NCBI GenBank assembly: GCA_964424125.1
Contig: CAYRHS010000103.1
Location: forward strand, 1-11,192
Reading direction: 5' to 3'
From: CAYRHS01 sp964424125
GTDB lineage: Bacteria; Actinomycetota; Acidimicrobiia; IMCC26256; JAOSJL01
DNA: 11,192 nt
Shown here: positions 1-6,969 of the stretch, one piece after another
Layout of the letters: each line of letters starts with the position of its first letter
How positions within the stretch are numbered: the first letter of the stretch is position 1
Position numbers and translations under genes: made by a program
The notes under the pieces: model-generated
Database searches by the model: none
Seen by the model: the letters and a program-made list of their open reading frames with translations, nothing else
What the model was told of the DNA's origin: nothing

Positions 1-966
1 CTCGTGCTCGACGCCGACCCGCGCTCCGAGCTGTACCGCAGCGGGACGATCGACTCGGTGCACGTCGTCGACGGGGCGCTCGAGGACCTCGCCGCGATCG
101 AGCGGGCCGTGACTCTGCACGAGACCGACACGATCCTGCACCTCGGCGCCCAGACGATCGTCGGCGCCGGCTTGCGGCGTCGCCGCCTGAGGCAAGGGGA
201 AAGTGCCACATAAGGCCCACGTCGGCCGGTCGTTCAGCGCCTCCGCCAGCCCGCTCACCGCGCACCGCTGCCGACCTTCGACGCCAACATCCGGGGGACG
301 TGGAACGTCCTCGAGATCGCCCGCCGCCATCGCGACCTCGTCCGGCGCGTGGTCGTGGCCAGCAGCGACAAGGCCTACGGCGAACAGGACCTCCCCTACA
401 CCGAGGACGCCCCGCTGCTCGCCCGCCACCCCTACGAGGTCTCCAAGGCCGCCGCCGACCTCGTGGCGCAGTCGTACGCCCACACCTACGGCGTCCGGGT
501 CGCGGTCGCACGCTGCGGCAACGTCTACGGCGGGGGCGACCTGAACTGGAGCCGCATCGTCCCCGGCACGATCCGATCGCTGCTGCGAGGGGAGACGCCG
601 ATCATCCGCAGCGACGGCACCTTCCTGCGCGACTACCTGCACGTGGACGACGTCGTGGACGCCTATCTCACCCTGGCCGACGCCCTCGAGCGCGACGACG
701 TCGTCGGGAAGGCGTACAACTTCAGCGACGAGTCCCCCCTGTCGGTCCTCGACCTCTACCGAGCGATCTGCAAGGCCGTCGGCGCGGGGATGGTCGAGCC
801 CCGGGTGTTCGACCGGGCCGAGGGCGAGATCAGGGACCAGTACCTGAACGCGATCAAGGCCCGGCGGGACCTCGACTGGCGGGCGCTGGTCGACCTCGAG
901 GACGGGCTGCGGCGCACGGTTGCGTGGTATCGGGATCTTCTCGCAGCCGACGGGGCGACCGGATGA
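1..966 (+). pseudogene. CDP-glucose 4,6-dehydratase-like SDR epimerase/dehydratase, 5' end outside window, interrupted by an in-frame insertion with a stop
   Basis: Extended short-chain dehydrogenase that would make the 4-keto-6-deoxy sugar from CDP-glucose, the substrate of the next enzyme. The N-terminal Rossmann glycine motif lies left of the window. Bases 1-168 read through to HLGAQTIVGA. From about 253 the same frame resumes with APLPTFDANIRGTWN, then SSDKAYG, the catalytic YEVSK, CGNVYGGGDLNWSRIVP and the substrate-loop RSDGTFLRDYLHVDDVVDAY. In this family these two blocks are nearly adjacent, so about 84 bases are extra, and they carry TAA at 211-213. GTG 349 lies inside a beta strand and is not a credible restart. 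Its stop overlaps the start of the next gene (ATGA, 963-966). The family call is firm; the CDP-glucose specificity is inferred from the neighbouring RfbH. It could be a true pseudogene or a gene damaged only in the assembly. Confidence 0.8.
169..252. other. Approximately 84-base extra segment inside the dehydratase gene, with imperfect inverted ends
   Basis: Boundaries come from protein homology: frame 1 is family-like up to the GCC codon at 166-168 and again from GCT at 253. The extra segment is a multiple of three but contains TAA at 211-213. Its ends are near-inverted: GGCTTGCGG (169-177) against CCGCCAGCC (243-251), 8 of 9 pairing. Inside it, GCGGCG-T-CGCCGC (174-186) is a near-perfect palindrome, and CTTGC/GCAAG (171-175 and 192-196) would pair around it. 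This fits a small palindromic (MITE- or REP-like) insertion, but such matches are easy in GC-rich DNA and an assembly chimera is equally possible. I do not recognise the element, and the exact edges may be off by a few bases. Confidence 0.55.
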
Positions 967-2288
967 GCAGCGCCGCCGATGACCTGCGCGCGCAGATCCG
1001 CGAGCTCGTCGCCAAGTACCACGCCGAGGCCTTCCCGCAGCGGCCGTTCCTGCCGGGTGTCACGCCCGTGCCCGTGTCGGGCAAGGTGTTCGACGCTTCC
1101 GAGCTCGACCTCCTCGTCGACGCGTCGCTCGACTTCTGGCTGACGACGGGCCGCTACGCCGACGAGTTCGAAGCGCAGTTCGCCTCGTTCATGGGCGTCC
1201 GCCACGCGCTCCTCTGCAACTCGGGATCCTCGGCCAACCTCCTCGCGGTCTCCACGCTGACGTCACCTCGGCTCGACGAACGACGGCTCCGGCCCGGCGA
1301 CGAGGTCCTGACCGTCGCGGCGGGATTCCCGACCACGGTGAACCCGGTTCTGCTGAACGGGTTGGTCCCGGTGTTCGTCGACGTCGAGCTCGCCACCTAC
1401 GACGTCGACGTGGCGCGGCTCGCCGAGGCGATCGGTCCCCGGACGCGTGCGATCGCGCTCGCGCACACGCTGGGCAATCCGTTCGACGTGGACGCGGTCA
1501 ACTCGTTGGCCGATGAGCACGGCCTCTGGTTCGTGGAGGACAACTGCGACGCGGTCGGGTCGCGCTACCGGGGCCGGCTGACGGGCACCTTCGGCGACCT
1601 CGCCACGGTCTCGTTCTATCCGGCGCACCACATCACGATGGGTGAGGGCGGGTGCGTACTGACGGATTCGGGCGTGCTGAAGAAGATCGTCGAGTCGTTC
1701 CGGGACTGGGGGCGCGATTGCTGGTGCGCGCCCGGCGACCAGAACACGTGCGGCCGGCGCTTCGACTGGCAGCTCGGCGACCTTCCCCACGGCTACGACC
1801 ACAAGTACGTCTACTCGCACGTGGGGTACAACCTGAAGGCGACCGACATGCAGGCGGCCGTCGGTGTCGCCCAGCTCGAGAAGCTTCCGGGCTTCATCGA
1901 GGCCCGCCGTCGGAACTGGGACCGTCTGCGGGCGGCCGTCGCGGGCTTGGAGGAGTTCTTCGTCCTGCCCGAGCCGACTCCCGGGAGCGAGCCGAGCTGG
2001 TTCGGCTTCGCGCTCACCGTCCGGCCGGAGGCGCCGTTCGGTCGCCACGAGCTCGTCCAGCATCTCGAGGAGCGCATGATCGCCACCCGCCTCCTGTTCG
2101 GGGGCAACCTGACGCGACAGCCTGCGTACCGAGACGTACCGCACCGGGTCGTCGGACCGCTCGACAATGCGGACGTCGTCACCGACGGCACGTTCTGGGT
2201 CGGCGTGTATCCGGGGCTCACCGAGCCGATGCTCGACTTCGTCGCGGAGACGCTCCACGCGTTCGTCCGCGACCACACCGCCGGTTGA
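963..2288 (+). CDS. rfbH: CDP-4-keto-6-deoxy-D-glucose 3-dehydrase (E1, RfbH family)
   Basis: PMP-dependent, [2Fe-2S] enzyme of the DegT/DnrJ/EryC1/StrS fold that removes the C-3 hydroxyl of CDP-4-keto-6-deoxyglucose, the committed step to 3,6-dideoxyhexoses. The 441-residue length fits the family. The E1 cluster motif C-X57-C-X1-C-X7-C is complete at Cys195, Cys253, Cys255 and Cys263. The usual Schiff-base lysine is replaced by His222 in SFYPAHHITMGEGG, the hallmark separating dehydrases from aminotransferases. Near-invariant family blocks include PVSGKVFDASELDLLVDASL, LCNSGSSANLL, AHTLGNPFD and LGDLPHGYDHKY. ATG 963 is chosen because it overlaps the upstream TGA and gives the normal RfbH N-terminus; the frame stays open further upstream as a shadow. 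The E3 reductase that would supply electrons is not in the window. Family and reaction are near certain. Confidence 0.96.
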   Translation: MSSAADDLRAQIRELVAKYHAEAFPQRPFLPGVTPVPVSGKVFDASELDLLVDASLDFWLTTGRYADEFEAQFASFMGVRHALLCNSGSSANLLAVSTLTSPRLDERRLRPGDEVLTVAAGFPTTVNPVLLNGLVPVFVDVELATYDVDVARLAEAIGPRTRAIALAHTLGNPFDVDAVNSLADEHGLWFVEDNCDAVGSRYRGRLTGTFGDLATVSFYPAHHITMGEGGCVLTDSGVLKKIVESFRDWGRDCWCAPGDQNTCGRRFDWQLGDLPHGYDHKYVYSHVGYNLKATDMQAAVGVAQLEKLPGFIEARRRNWDRLRAAVAGLEEFFVLPEPTPGSEPSWFGFALTVRPEAPFGRHELVQHLEERMIATRLLFGGNLTRQPAYRDVPHRVVGPLDNADVVTDGTFWVGVYPGLTEPMLDFVAETLHAFVRDHTAG

Positions 2289-2298
2289 AGTCCCGCGC

Positions 2299-2847
2299 GT
2301 GGAACGCGTCGACACCCCGATCCCCGGCTGCGTCGAGCTGCGACCCCGCGTCGTGCGTGACCATCGCGGCAACCTGGCCAAGCCCTTCCAGCAGAGTCGC
2401 TTCCGGGAGCTCGGCCTGGAGTTCGAGATCCGCGAGCTGTTCCACAGTCGCTCCCGTCGTGGGGTGCTGCGCGGGCTGCACTTCCAGCTCCCCCCGAGTG
2501 CCGTGGCCAAGCTCGTGTACTGCGTGACCGGACGGGCGTTCGACGCGATCGTCGACCTGCGCGTCGGCTCGCCGACCGAGGGTGCCGGCCACACGCTCGA
2601 GCTGTCGGCCGACGTCGACAACGCCGTCTTCGTGCCCCGTGGGTGCGCCCACGGGTTCGTCGCCCTCGAGGACGCGACGACCCTCGCCTACGCCTACGAC
2701 GGCGAGTTCGATCCCGAATGCGACGCCGGGATCCGGTGGGACAGCGCCGGGATCGACTGGCCCGTAGAGGAGCCGATCCTCTCCGAACGCGACTCGGGTC
2801 TCCCGCCGGGGCCGTCCTTCGCCTCGCCCTTCACCTACGAGCGATGA
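2299..2847 (+). CDS. RmlC/RfbC-family sugar-nucleotide 3,5-epimerase (dTDP-4-dehydrorhamnose 3,5-epimerase family, possibly AscE-like)
   Basis: Cupin epimerase acting on 4-keto-6-deoxy sugar nucleotides. The 182 residues match RmlC length. Family signatures are FHSRSRRGVLRGLHFQ with the catalytic His61, AKLVYCVTGRAFDAIVDLR with Lys71, FVPRGCAHGF with His118, YAYDGEF with Tyr131/Tyr133 near the catalytic tyrosine position, and DAGIRWDSAGIDWP near the end. GTG 2299 is chosen because it follows the RfbH stop by ten bases, has a modest GAAG 8 bases upstream and gives a family-length protein; the frame is open further left only inside rfbH. In this cassette the substrate is more likely a CDP-3,6-dideoxy-4-hexulose epimerised at C-5, as in ascarylose synthesis, than dTDP-4-keto-rhamnose, since no rmlA, rmlB or rmlD is adjacent. 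The family is firm; the substrate is inference. Confidence 0.92.
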   Translation: MERVDTPIPGCVELRPRVVRDHRGNLAKPFQQSRFRELGLEFEIRELFHSRSRRGVLRGLHFQLPPSAVAKLVYCVTGRAFDAIVDLRVGSPTEGAGHTLELSADVDNAVFVPRGCAHGFVALEDATTLAYAYDGEFDPECDAGIRWDSAGIDWPVEEPILSERDSGLPPGPSFASPFTYER

Positions 2848-3755
2848 CGACCGAGCCGGAGGGACCGGTCCTCGTCACCGGCGGGACCGGCTTCCTCGGC
2901 CCTCACGTCGTCGCCATGCTCCTGAAGACCGGGGCCGACGTCCACGTCGCGGTCCGTCCGACCTCCGGCCTCGATCGCCTCGGCGCTTCCCTCCCCCACG
3001 TCACCGTGCACCAGCTCCCTGACACGACGTCCGCGCTCGTCGACGTCGTGGGCGGGATCCGGCCCGCGAGCTGCGTCCACCTCGCCACCCACTTCGTCGC
3101 CCGCCACACGACCGCCGACGTCGACGAGCTCGCCGAGGGGAACGTCGCCTTCGGAATGCGCCTCGCGGAGGCCGCATCCGTCACCCGATGCCCGCGCGTG
3201 GTAGTCGCCGGGACCGCCTGGCAACACCACGGCGGCGCGGCCTACTCGCCGGTGAGCCTGTACGCCGCGACCAAGCAGGCCCTCGAGGACGTCCTCCGCT
3301 ATTACGCGGAGACGGGCGGCTTCGAGGTCGTCGTGCTCAACCTGTTCGACACCTACGGCCCGAACGACCCACGGCCGAAGCTCGTGCCGGCGCTCCTGCG
3401 AGCCTGGCGCACGGGCGAGCACCTCTCGATGAGCTCGGGACGGCAGCTGATCGACCTCGTGCACGTGGACGACGCCGCCGCGGCGTTCGCGCACGCGACC
3501 AGGCTGGCGCTGGAGCAGGACTTCAGCTCCTTCGCGGTCTCGTCCGGTCAGCCCGTGACGCTCCGGGAGCTGGTGAAGCGGGCGGAGGCTGCGTTCGGCG
3601 GTCCCATCGCCGTGGAGTGGGGCGCGCGTCCCGACCGCGGCCGGGAGATGCTTACCCCCTGGGACGCGGGCCCGCGTCTGCCGGGCTGGTCACCGTCGAT
3701 CGATCTGGACACGGGGCTCCGCGGGCTCGTCGCCGGCCCCGGTCAGGGAACGTAG
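2844..3755 (+). CDS. NAD(P)-dependent sugar-nucleotide epimerase/reductase (extended SDR), probable last-step ketoreductase
   Basis: Extended SDR of 303 residues. The N-terminus carries the nucleotide-binding TGGTGFLGPHV (Gly-x-x-Gly-x-x-Gly), and the active site is YAATK with upstream AGTAWQHHGGAAYSP. Later blocks are LNLFDTYGPNDPRPKLVPALL and QLIDLVHVDDAAAAF, both typical of the family. ATG 2844 overlaps the epimerase TGA (ATGA, 2844-2847), so the pair is probably translationally coupled; the frame upstream is a shadow. As the last gene after dehydratase, E1 and epimerase, it most likely reduces the 4-keto group to give the finished CDP-3,6-dideoxyhexose, like AscF, RfbJ or RfbS. Another 4-reductase or a 4-epimerase is possible, because SDR sequence alone does not fix the stereochemistry. 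Its last 13 bases overlap the convergent glycosyltransferase. Confidence 0.88.
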   Translation: MTTEPEGPVLVTGGTGFLGPHVVAMLLKTGADVHVAVRPTSGLDRLGASLPHVTVHQLPDTTSALVDVVGGIRPASCVHLATHFVARHTTADVDELAEGNVAFGMRLAEAASVTRCPRVVVAGTAWQHHGGAAYSPVSLYAATKQALEDVLRYYAETGGFEVVVLNLFDTYGPNDPRPKLVPALLRAWRTGEHLSMSSGRQLIDLVHVDDAAAAFAHATRLALEQDFSSFAVSSGQPVTLRELVKRAEAAFGGPIAVEWGARPDRGREMLTPWDAGPRLPGWSPSIDLDTGLRGLVAGPGQGT

Positions 3756-4891
3756 ACGCCGATGAAGGCGAGGAAGCCGTAGGCGACGAGACCGCCGGCT
3801 GCGATCGCCGTGACCGGCCGCTCGGCTACTCGGCCGGTCACGAGCATGGCGGTCGCCACCACGAACGGGAACGCGCCCATCGCGTAGCGCTCGAGCGAGT
3901 CGAGGTTCGTCGCCGCCAGCGCGAGCACGAGGGTCGCCCCCGCGAAGGCCGTGTACGACGCGGGCAGGCGCCGGGCGATGACCACCAGCAGCCCGACGAG
4001 CACCGCGGCCCACAAGAAGTGCAGTCCGGGCACGAACCTGTCGCCGGAGAAGAAGTCGCTCCCCGCGTCGAAGAAGCTCGAAAACGGGTCGCGCACCGAT
4101 CCCTGCCGGGTCGGGTCACTCTGCAAGGTGAGGGGCAGGAACGCGTCGTGGAACGCGACCTGCACCCACGCGAGGTAGGCGAGGATCCCCACGCCGGGAG
4201 CCAGGGCCGCTCCGACACGGGCGAGGCGACCGGGAGCGTCGGCCCCCCGCCACGATCGCCACGCCTCCACCGCCGCGGCGAGCACCAGGAAGACGGCGAA
4301 CGGCCGTGTGAGCCCGGCGAGGAAGCCGAAGGTCGCCGCCCACCACCACCGCTGCCGGCGCAACGCCAGGAAGCACGCCACCGCGAGCGCGAGGAAGAGC
4401 GACTCCGCGTAGCCCATGAAGAGCACGAAGGCCGTCGGCCAGATCGCGGCCAGCCACACCGCACGGGATGCGATTGCGTCGCTCCCGGTCTCGAAGCGGA
4501 CCAGGCGGCGGAGCAACACGAGGAAGACGAGCGCGGCCAGGTTGGCGATCACGAGCAGCGCGGCGCCGGTGTTCCCCGCGAACACGAAGGACAGCCCGCG
4601 TCCCGCGAGCGGGAAGAGCGGCCAGAAACGCAAGCCCTCCTCCCCCACAGTGTGGTACCCGTGCTCGGCGATGCCTCGGTACCAATCGGCGTCCCACGCG
4701 AAGAACCCGTTCCTGAGGAACACGGGTTCCCTCCCGGCCGCGAGTTGGTCAGCGGCGAGCTTGGCGATCGCGTACGCGGTGAGCGTGAGCACGAGGCCCG
4801 TCGCCCACGGGAACACGACCGCGCGGAACTCGTCCAGGAGACGGCGAGGCGCGTCCGAGCCGAGCTGAGGGCGCGCGGGCGCCTGGATCAC
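3743..4891 (-). CDS. Polytopic PIG-V-like (Gpi18-type) mannosyltransferase family protein
   Basis: Integral membrane GT-C glycosyltransferase, 382 residues with many hydrophobic helices. PIG-V/Gpi18-like features are NGFFAWDADWYRGIAEHGY, with an acidic pair Asp67/Asp69 after the first helix where GT-C enzymes keep catalytic acids, then FWPLFPLAGRGLSFV, a GYAESLFLALAVACF helix and GFLAGLTRPFAVFLVLAAA. Such enzymes use polyprenyl-phosphate sugars on the outer face of the membrane; donor and acceptor here are unknown. It starts with GTG at 4891, which overlaps the upstream TGA (GTGA, 4888-4891), so it is coupled to the GT39-like gene. Its 3' end overlaps the plus-strand reductase by 13 bases, leaving no room for an intergenic terminator. 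The family call is good; mannose as the sugar is by family only. Confidence 0.82.
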   Translation of the reverse strand: MIQAPARPQLGSDAPRRLLDEFRAVVFPWATGLVLTLTAYAIAKLAADQLAAGREPVFLRNGFFAWDADWYRGIAEHGYHTVGEEGLRFWPLFPLAGRGLSFVFAGNTGAALLVIANLAALVFLVLLRRLVRFETGSDAIASRAVWLAAIWPTAFVLFMGYAESLFLALAVACFLALRRQRWWWAATFGFLAGLTRPFAVFLVLAAAVEAWRSWRGADAPGRLARVGAALAPGVGILAYLAWVQVAFHDAFLPLTLQSDPTRQGSVRDPFSSFFDAGSDFFSGDRFVPGLHFLWAAVLVGLLVVIARRLPASYTAFAGATLVLALAATNLDSLERYAMGAFPFVVATAMLVTGRVAERPVTAIAAGGLVAYGFLAFIGVYVP

Positions 4892-6465
4892 GAGACCCGG
4901 AACTCGGTGAGGTTGGCGAACTCGAAGAAGTCGTCGTCGCCGATGACCACTTGGTCGGTTTGCGGTCGAGCGCCCTGGAGCGCCGTGACGACTGCCTCGC
5001 AGCGCTGGTCGAAGGTCCGGTATCCGCCCGCCCAGACCAGCCAGATGGTGTGGTCCTCACCGGCCGCGTCGAGGAGCACGTCGGCATACGCCTCCGGATC
5101 GGTCGCGGCGTTGCGTTCGGCGTAGTCGCGCCAGTCGACGAACTCGGGGTCGCCGCCGTCCGGCCATGCGCGCTCGACCACGTCGTCGCGCACGATCCGG
5201 TCCACCGCGGGACCGAGCTGATCCGGACAGAACCCGACGACGTCGCCGGGTACGGCCTGTCCGTTGATGGCGGCTGCGACATCGACGGCCTGAGTCCGGT
5301 GCTGGAAGACGTTCCGCAATCCGCCGAGGAAGCCGACGACGATCACCACCGCGAGGACGGCGGCGCGCACGCGCGGGCCCGCGAAGGTCATCACGCCGAC
5401 CGCCGCCACGAGGAGGAGCAGGGGGAACACGACTGATGCGTACCGAGCCTCGAACGCGCCGGACGTCGCGAACGCATAGACGATGCCGACGACGAGCGCG
5501 CCGAAGCCGATAGCTGCTTCCCAGCGGACGAGCGGCCGGGTCCGGACGTCGAGCTCGATGCGGCGGGCGTCGACGGCCGAGCCGAACACGCCGAGGAGCA
5601 CGAGGAGGGCGATCCCCGGCCCGAGTGCCCAACCCTCGGGATGGAATCCCCCGCCGAACTCGACGAACGCGCGATGCAATGCGGTCGTGGGGGACACCGG
5701 TGTCGCCCACGGCGTGCCCGTGTGCTCGACCTGGAAGAAGAAGATCGGGAGCCACGGGACGAAGGCGAGTGTGCCGGCGAACCATGCGGCCAGCGCCCGT
5801 CGTGCCGCACGGGGCTGGGGATCTCGAACGGCCCGGACCGCGAGGTACAAGGCGACGAGTGCGAGCGGGTAGAAGGACCAGTACGAGTTGTAGAGCAACG
5901 CGGCCGTCACGGCCGCGACGGTGAGCAGGCGGCCCAGCGTCGGGCGGTCCAGCGCCCGACGGAGCGCGAGGTAGCCGAGGAGGACGAGGAGGATCTGGAG
6001 CTCGTAGGGTCGAGCCTCGGTGCTGTAGCGGATCGCGAACGGCGACGCCGCCAGGAGCAGGAGGCTTGCCCACGCAACGGCCCGACCCCCGACGCGGCGA
6101 CCCGCGTACCACGCAGCCGGCAGCGCCGCGAGCCCGATGACCCCGGAGAGGGCCCGCACGGCCATGTCCCCGGTCCCGAAGAGGTCGATCCACCCGTGGA
6201 GCAGGACGTAGAAGAGCGGCGGGGAACCGTCACGGCGCAACGCGTCGAGGAGATCGCCGATCGGCACGTGGGCGATGTTGACGGTCAGCGCCTCGTCCAG
6301 CCACAGCTCGGACCGCGTCACGAAGCGCAGGACGACGCCGATCACGAGCACGAGGACCACGCCTGCTGGCAACAGCCAGGCAGGCCCACGGGTAGTCGTC
6401 ACGAGCGGGACCGAGGTCGAATCGGGGCCGCGAGGGCGCGCCGACTCGCTCGAAAGCGTCCGCAT
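4888..6465 (-). CDS. GT39/ArnT-like polytopic glycosyltransferase (PMT_2 type)
   Basis: Integral membrane GT-C protein of 525 residues. A short Arg-rich cytoplasmic start precedes the first helix (about 29-48), followed by the outer-face motif SELWLDEALTV with the acidic pair Asp57-Glu58, the GSPPLFYVLLHGW block, and SPFAIRYSTEARPYELQ, all typical of bacterial GT39-related proteins. About ten further helices follow, ending near residue 390. The last ~135 residues are soluble and probably extracellular, with two cysteines (FCPDQ and QRCEA). It likely moves a sugar from a polyprenyl-phosphate donor to a surface glycan, lipid or protein. ATG 6465 lies 21 bases after the VOC gene stop with no clear Shine-Dalgarno; a start some 20 codons in would still keep the first helix. 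Substrate unknown. Confidence 0.85.
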   Translation of the reverse strand: MRTLSSESARPRGPDSTSVPLVTTTRGPAWLLPAGVVLVLVIGVVLRFVTRSELWLDEALTVNIAHVPIGDLLDALRRDGSPPLFYVLLHGWIDLFGTGDMAVRALSGVIGLAALPAAWYAGRRVGGRAVAWASLLLLAASPFAIRYSTEARPYELQILLVLLGYLALRRALDRPTLGRLLTVAAVTAALLYNSYWSFYPLALVALYLAVRAVRDPQPRAARRALAAWFAGTLAFVPWLPIFFFQVEHTGTPWATPVSPTTALHRAFVEFGGGFHPEGWALGPGIALLVLLGVFGSAVDARRIELDVRTRPLVRWEAAIGFGALVVGIVYAFATSGAFEARYASVVFPLLLLVAAVGVMTFAGPRVRAAVLAVVIVVGFLGGLRNVFQHRTQAVDVAAAINGQAVPGDVVGFCPDQLGPAVDRIVRDDVVERAWPDGGDPEFVDWRDYAERNAATDPEAYADVLLDAAGEDHTIWLVWAGGYRTFDQRCEAVVTALQGARPQTDQVVIGDDDFFEFANLTEFRVS

Positions 6466-6486
6466 CGGCTCATGGTAACCGTGGAA

Positions 6487-6969
6487 CTAGTGCCGGCCGG
6501 GAACGCCCGTCGCTGCTGCGCCTTCCTTGAAGTCCCACCACTGGACCTCGACCATCAGGGGCAGGAGATAGCGGACGTAGAAGCTCGTGATGGCGAGCAC
6601 GCCGAAGTCGTCGACCGACTTGTCGACGATGTCGACACGGTCGTCGTGGGCGGCGTAGGCGTGACACCTCGCAAGCATGCCGTCGAGCTCTTCTTCGGTG
6701 GCCACCGACATCCCGAAGTGGTCCATACGTGCACAGGACATCGGCTCGTCCCCGGCGACCAGGAACACGAATTGCTCGTACGTATAGGCGGACAGCACGA
6801 GCCGCCGACGATCCTCGGTCATCGTGGGCAGCTCCTCCCACCCGAACACGCTCGAGTAGAAGCGGACGATGTGGTCGCGGTGCCGCTCGTCGAGCATCGC
6901 GGGGGGCAGGCTCATCGCGACGTGGTTGAAGCGCGGCTCGCGTCCCCGCGACTCCCCCATCAGGTTCAT
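6487..6969 (-). CDS. VOC-fold (glyoxalase/bleomycin resistance/dioxygenase superfamily) protein
   Basis: Small metal-dependent VOC-fold protein of 160 residues. The first module starts at RFNHVAMSLP (His16), with the IVRFYSSVFGWEELP segment typical of the fold. The second half has ARMDHFGMSV (His84) and ends with PLMVEVQWWDF (Glu141). His16, His84 and Glu141 are plausible metal ligands by position. The reaction cannot be read from sequence: this superfamily includes ring-cleaving dioxygenases, isomerases, lyases and resistance proteins. ATG 6969 is chosen because it overlaps the dehydrogenase stop (ATGA, 6966-6969) and follows a strong GGGGAGG; the longer open frame to 7863 is a shadow of the dehydrogenase. 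Coupling to the zinc dehydrogenase suggests one catabolic or detoxification step pair. Confidence 0.85.
   Translation of the reverse strand: MNLMGESRGREPRFNHVAMSLPPAMLDERHRDHIVRFYSSVFGWEELPTMTEDRRRLVLSAYTYEQFVFLVAGDEPMSCARMDHFGMSVATEEELDGMLARCHAYAAHDDRVDIVDKSVDDFGVLAITSFYVRYLLPLMVEVQWWDFKEGAAATGVPGRH

Noticed and set aside
169..252. The insertion as a fragment of a structured RNA gene (a string like GGAAAGTGCCACA recalls RNase P RNA) or of vector DNA
   Set aside because: The resemblance is about a dozen bases only. No neighbouring conserved RNase P elements occur, and the match to plasmid sequence is equally short and inexact.
169..252. The insertion as a translational-bypass element or intein
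   Set aside because: It is far too short for an intein. Known bypassing has a stop directly after the take-off codon and matched take-off and landing codons, whereas here the stop comes 14 codons in and no matched codon pair is evident.
1263..2621. Minus-strand open frame of 452 codons opposite rfbH and the epimerase
   Set aside because: Both plus-strand genes carry unmistakable catalytic motifs, and the antisense product is compositionally biased with no recognisable motif.
3188..5125. Long plus-strand open frame of 645 codons across the convergent junction
   Set aside because: It runs antisense to a clear PIG-V-like gene and out of frame with the reductase. Its product is Arg/Gly/Glu-rich low-complexity, typical of high-GC shadow frames.
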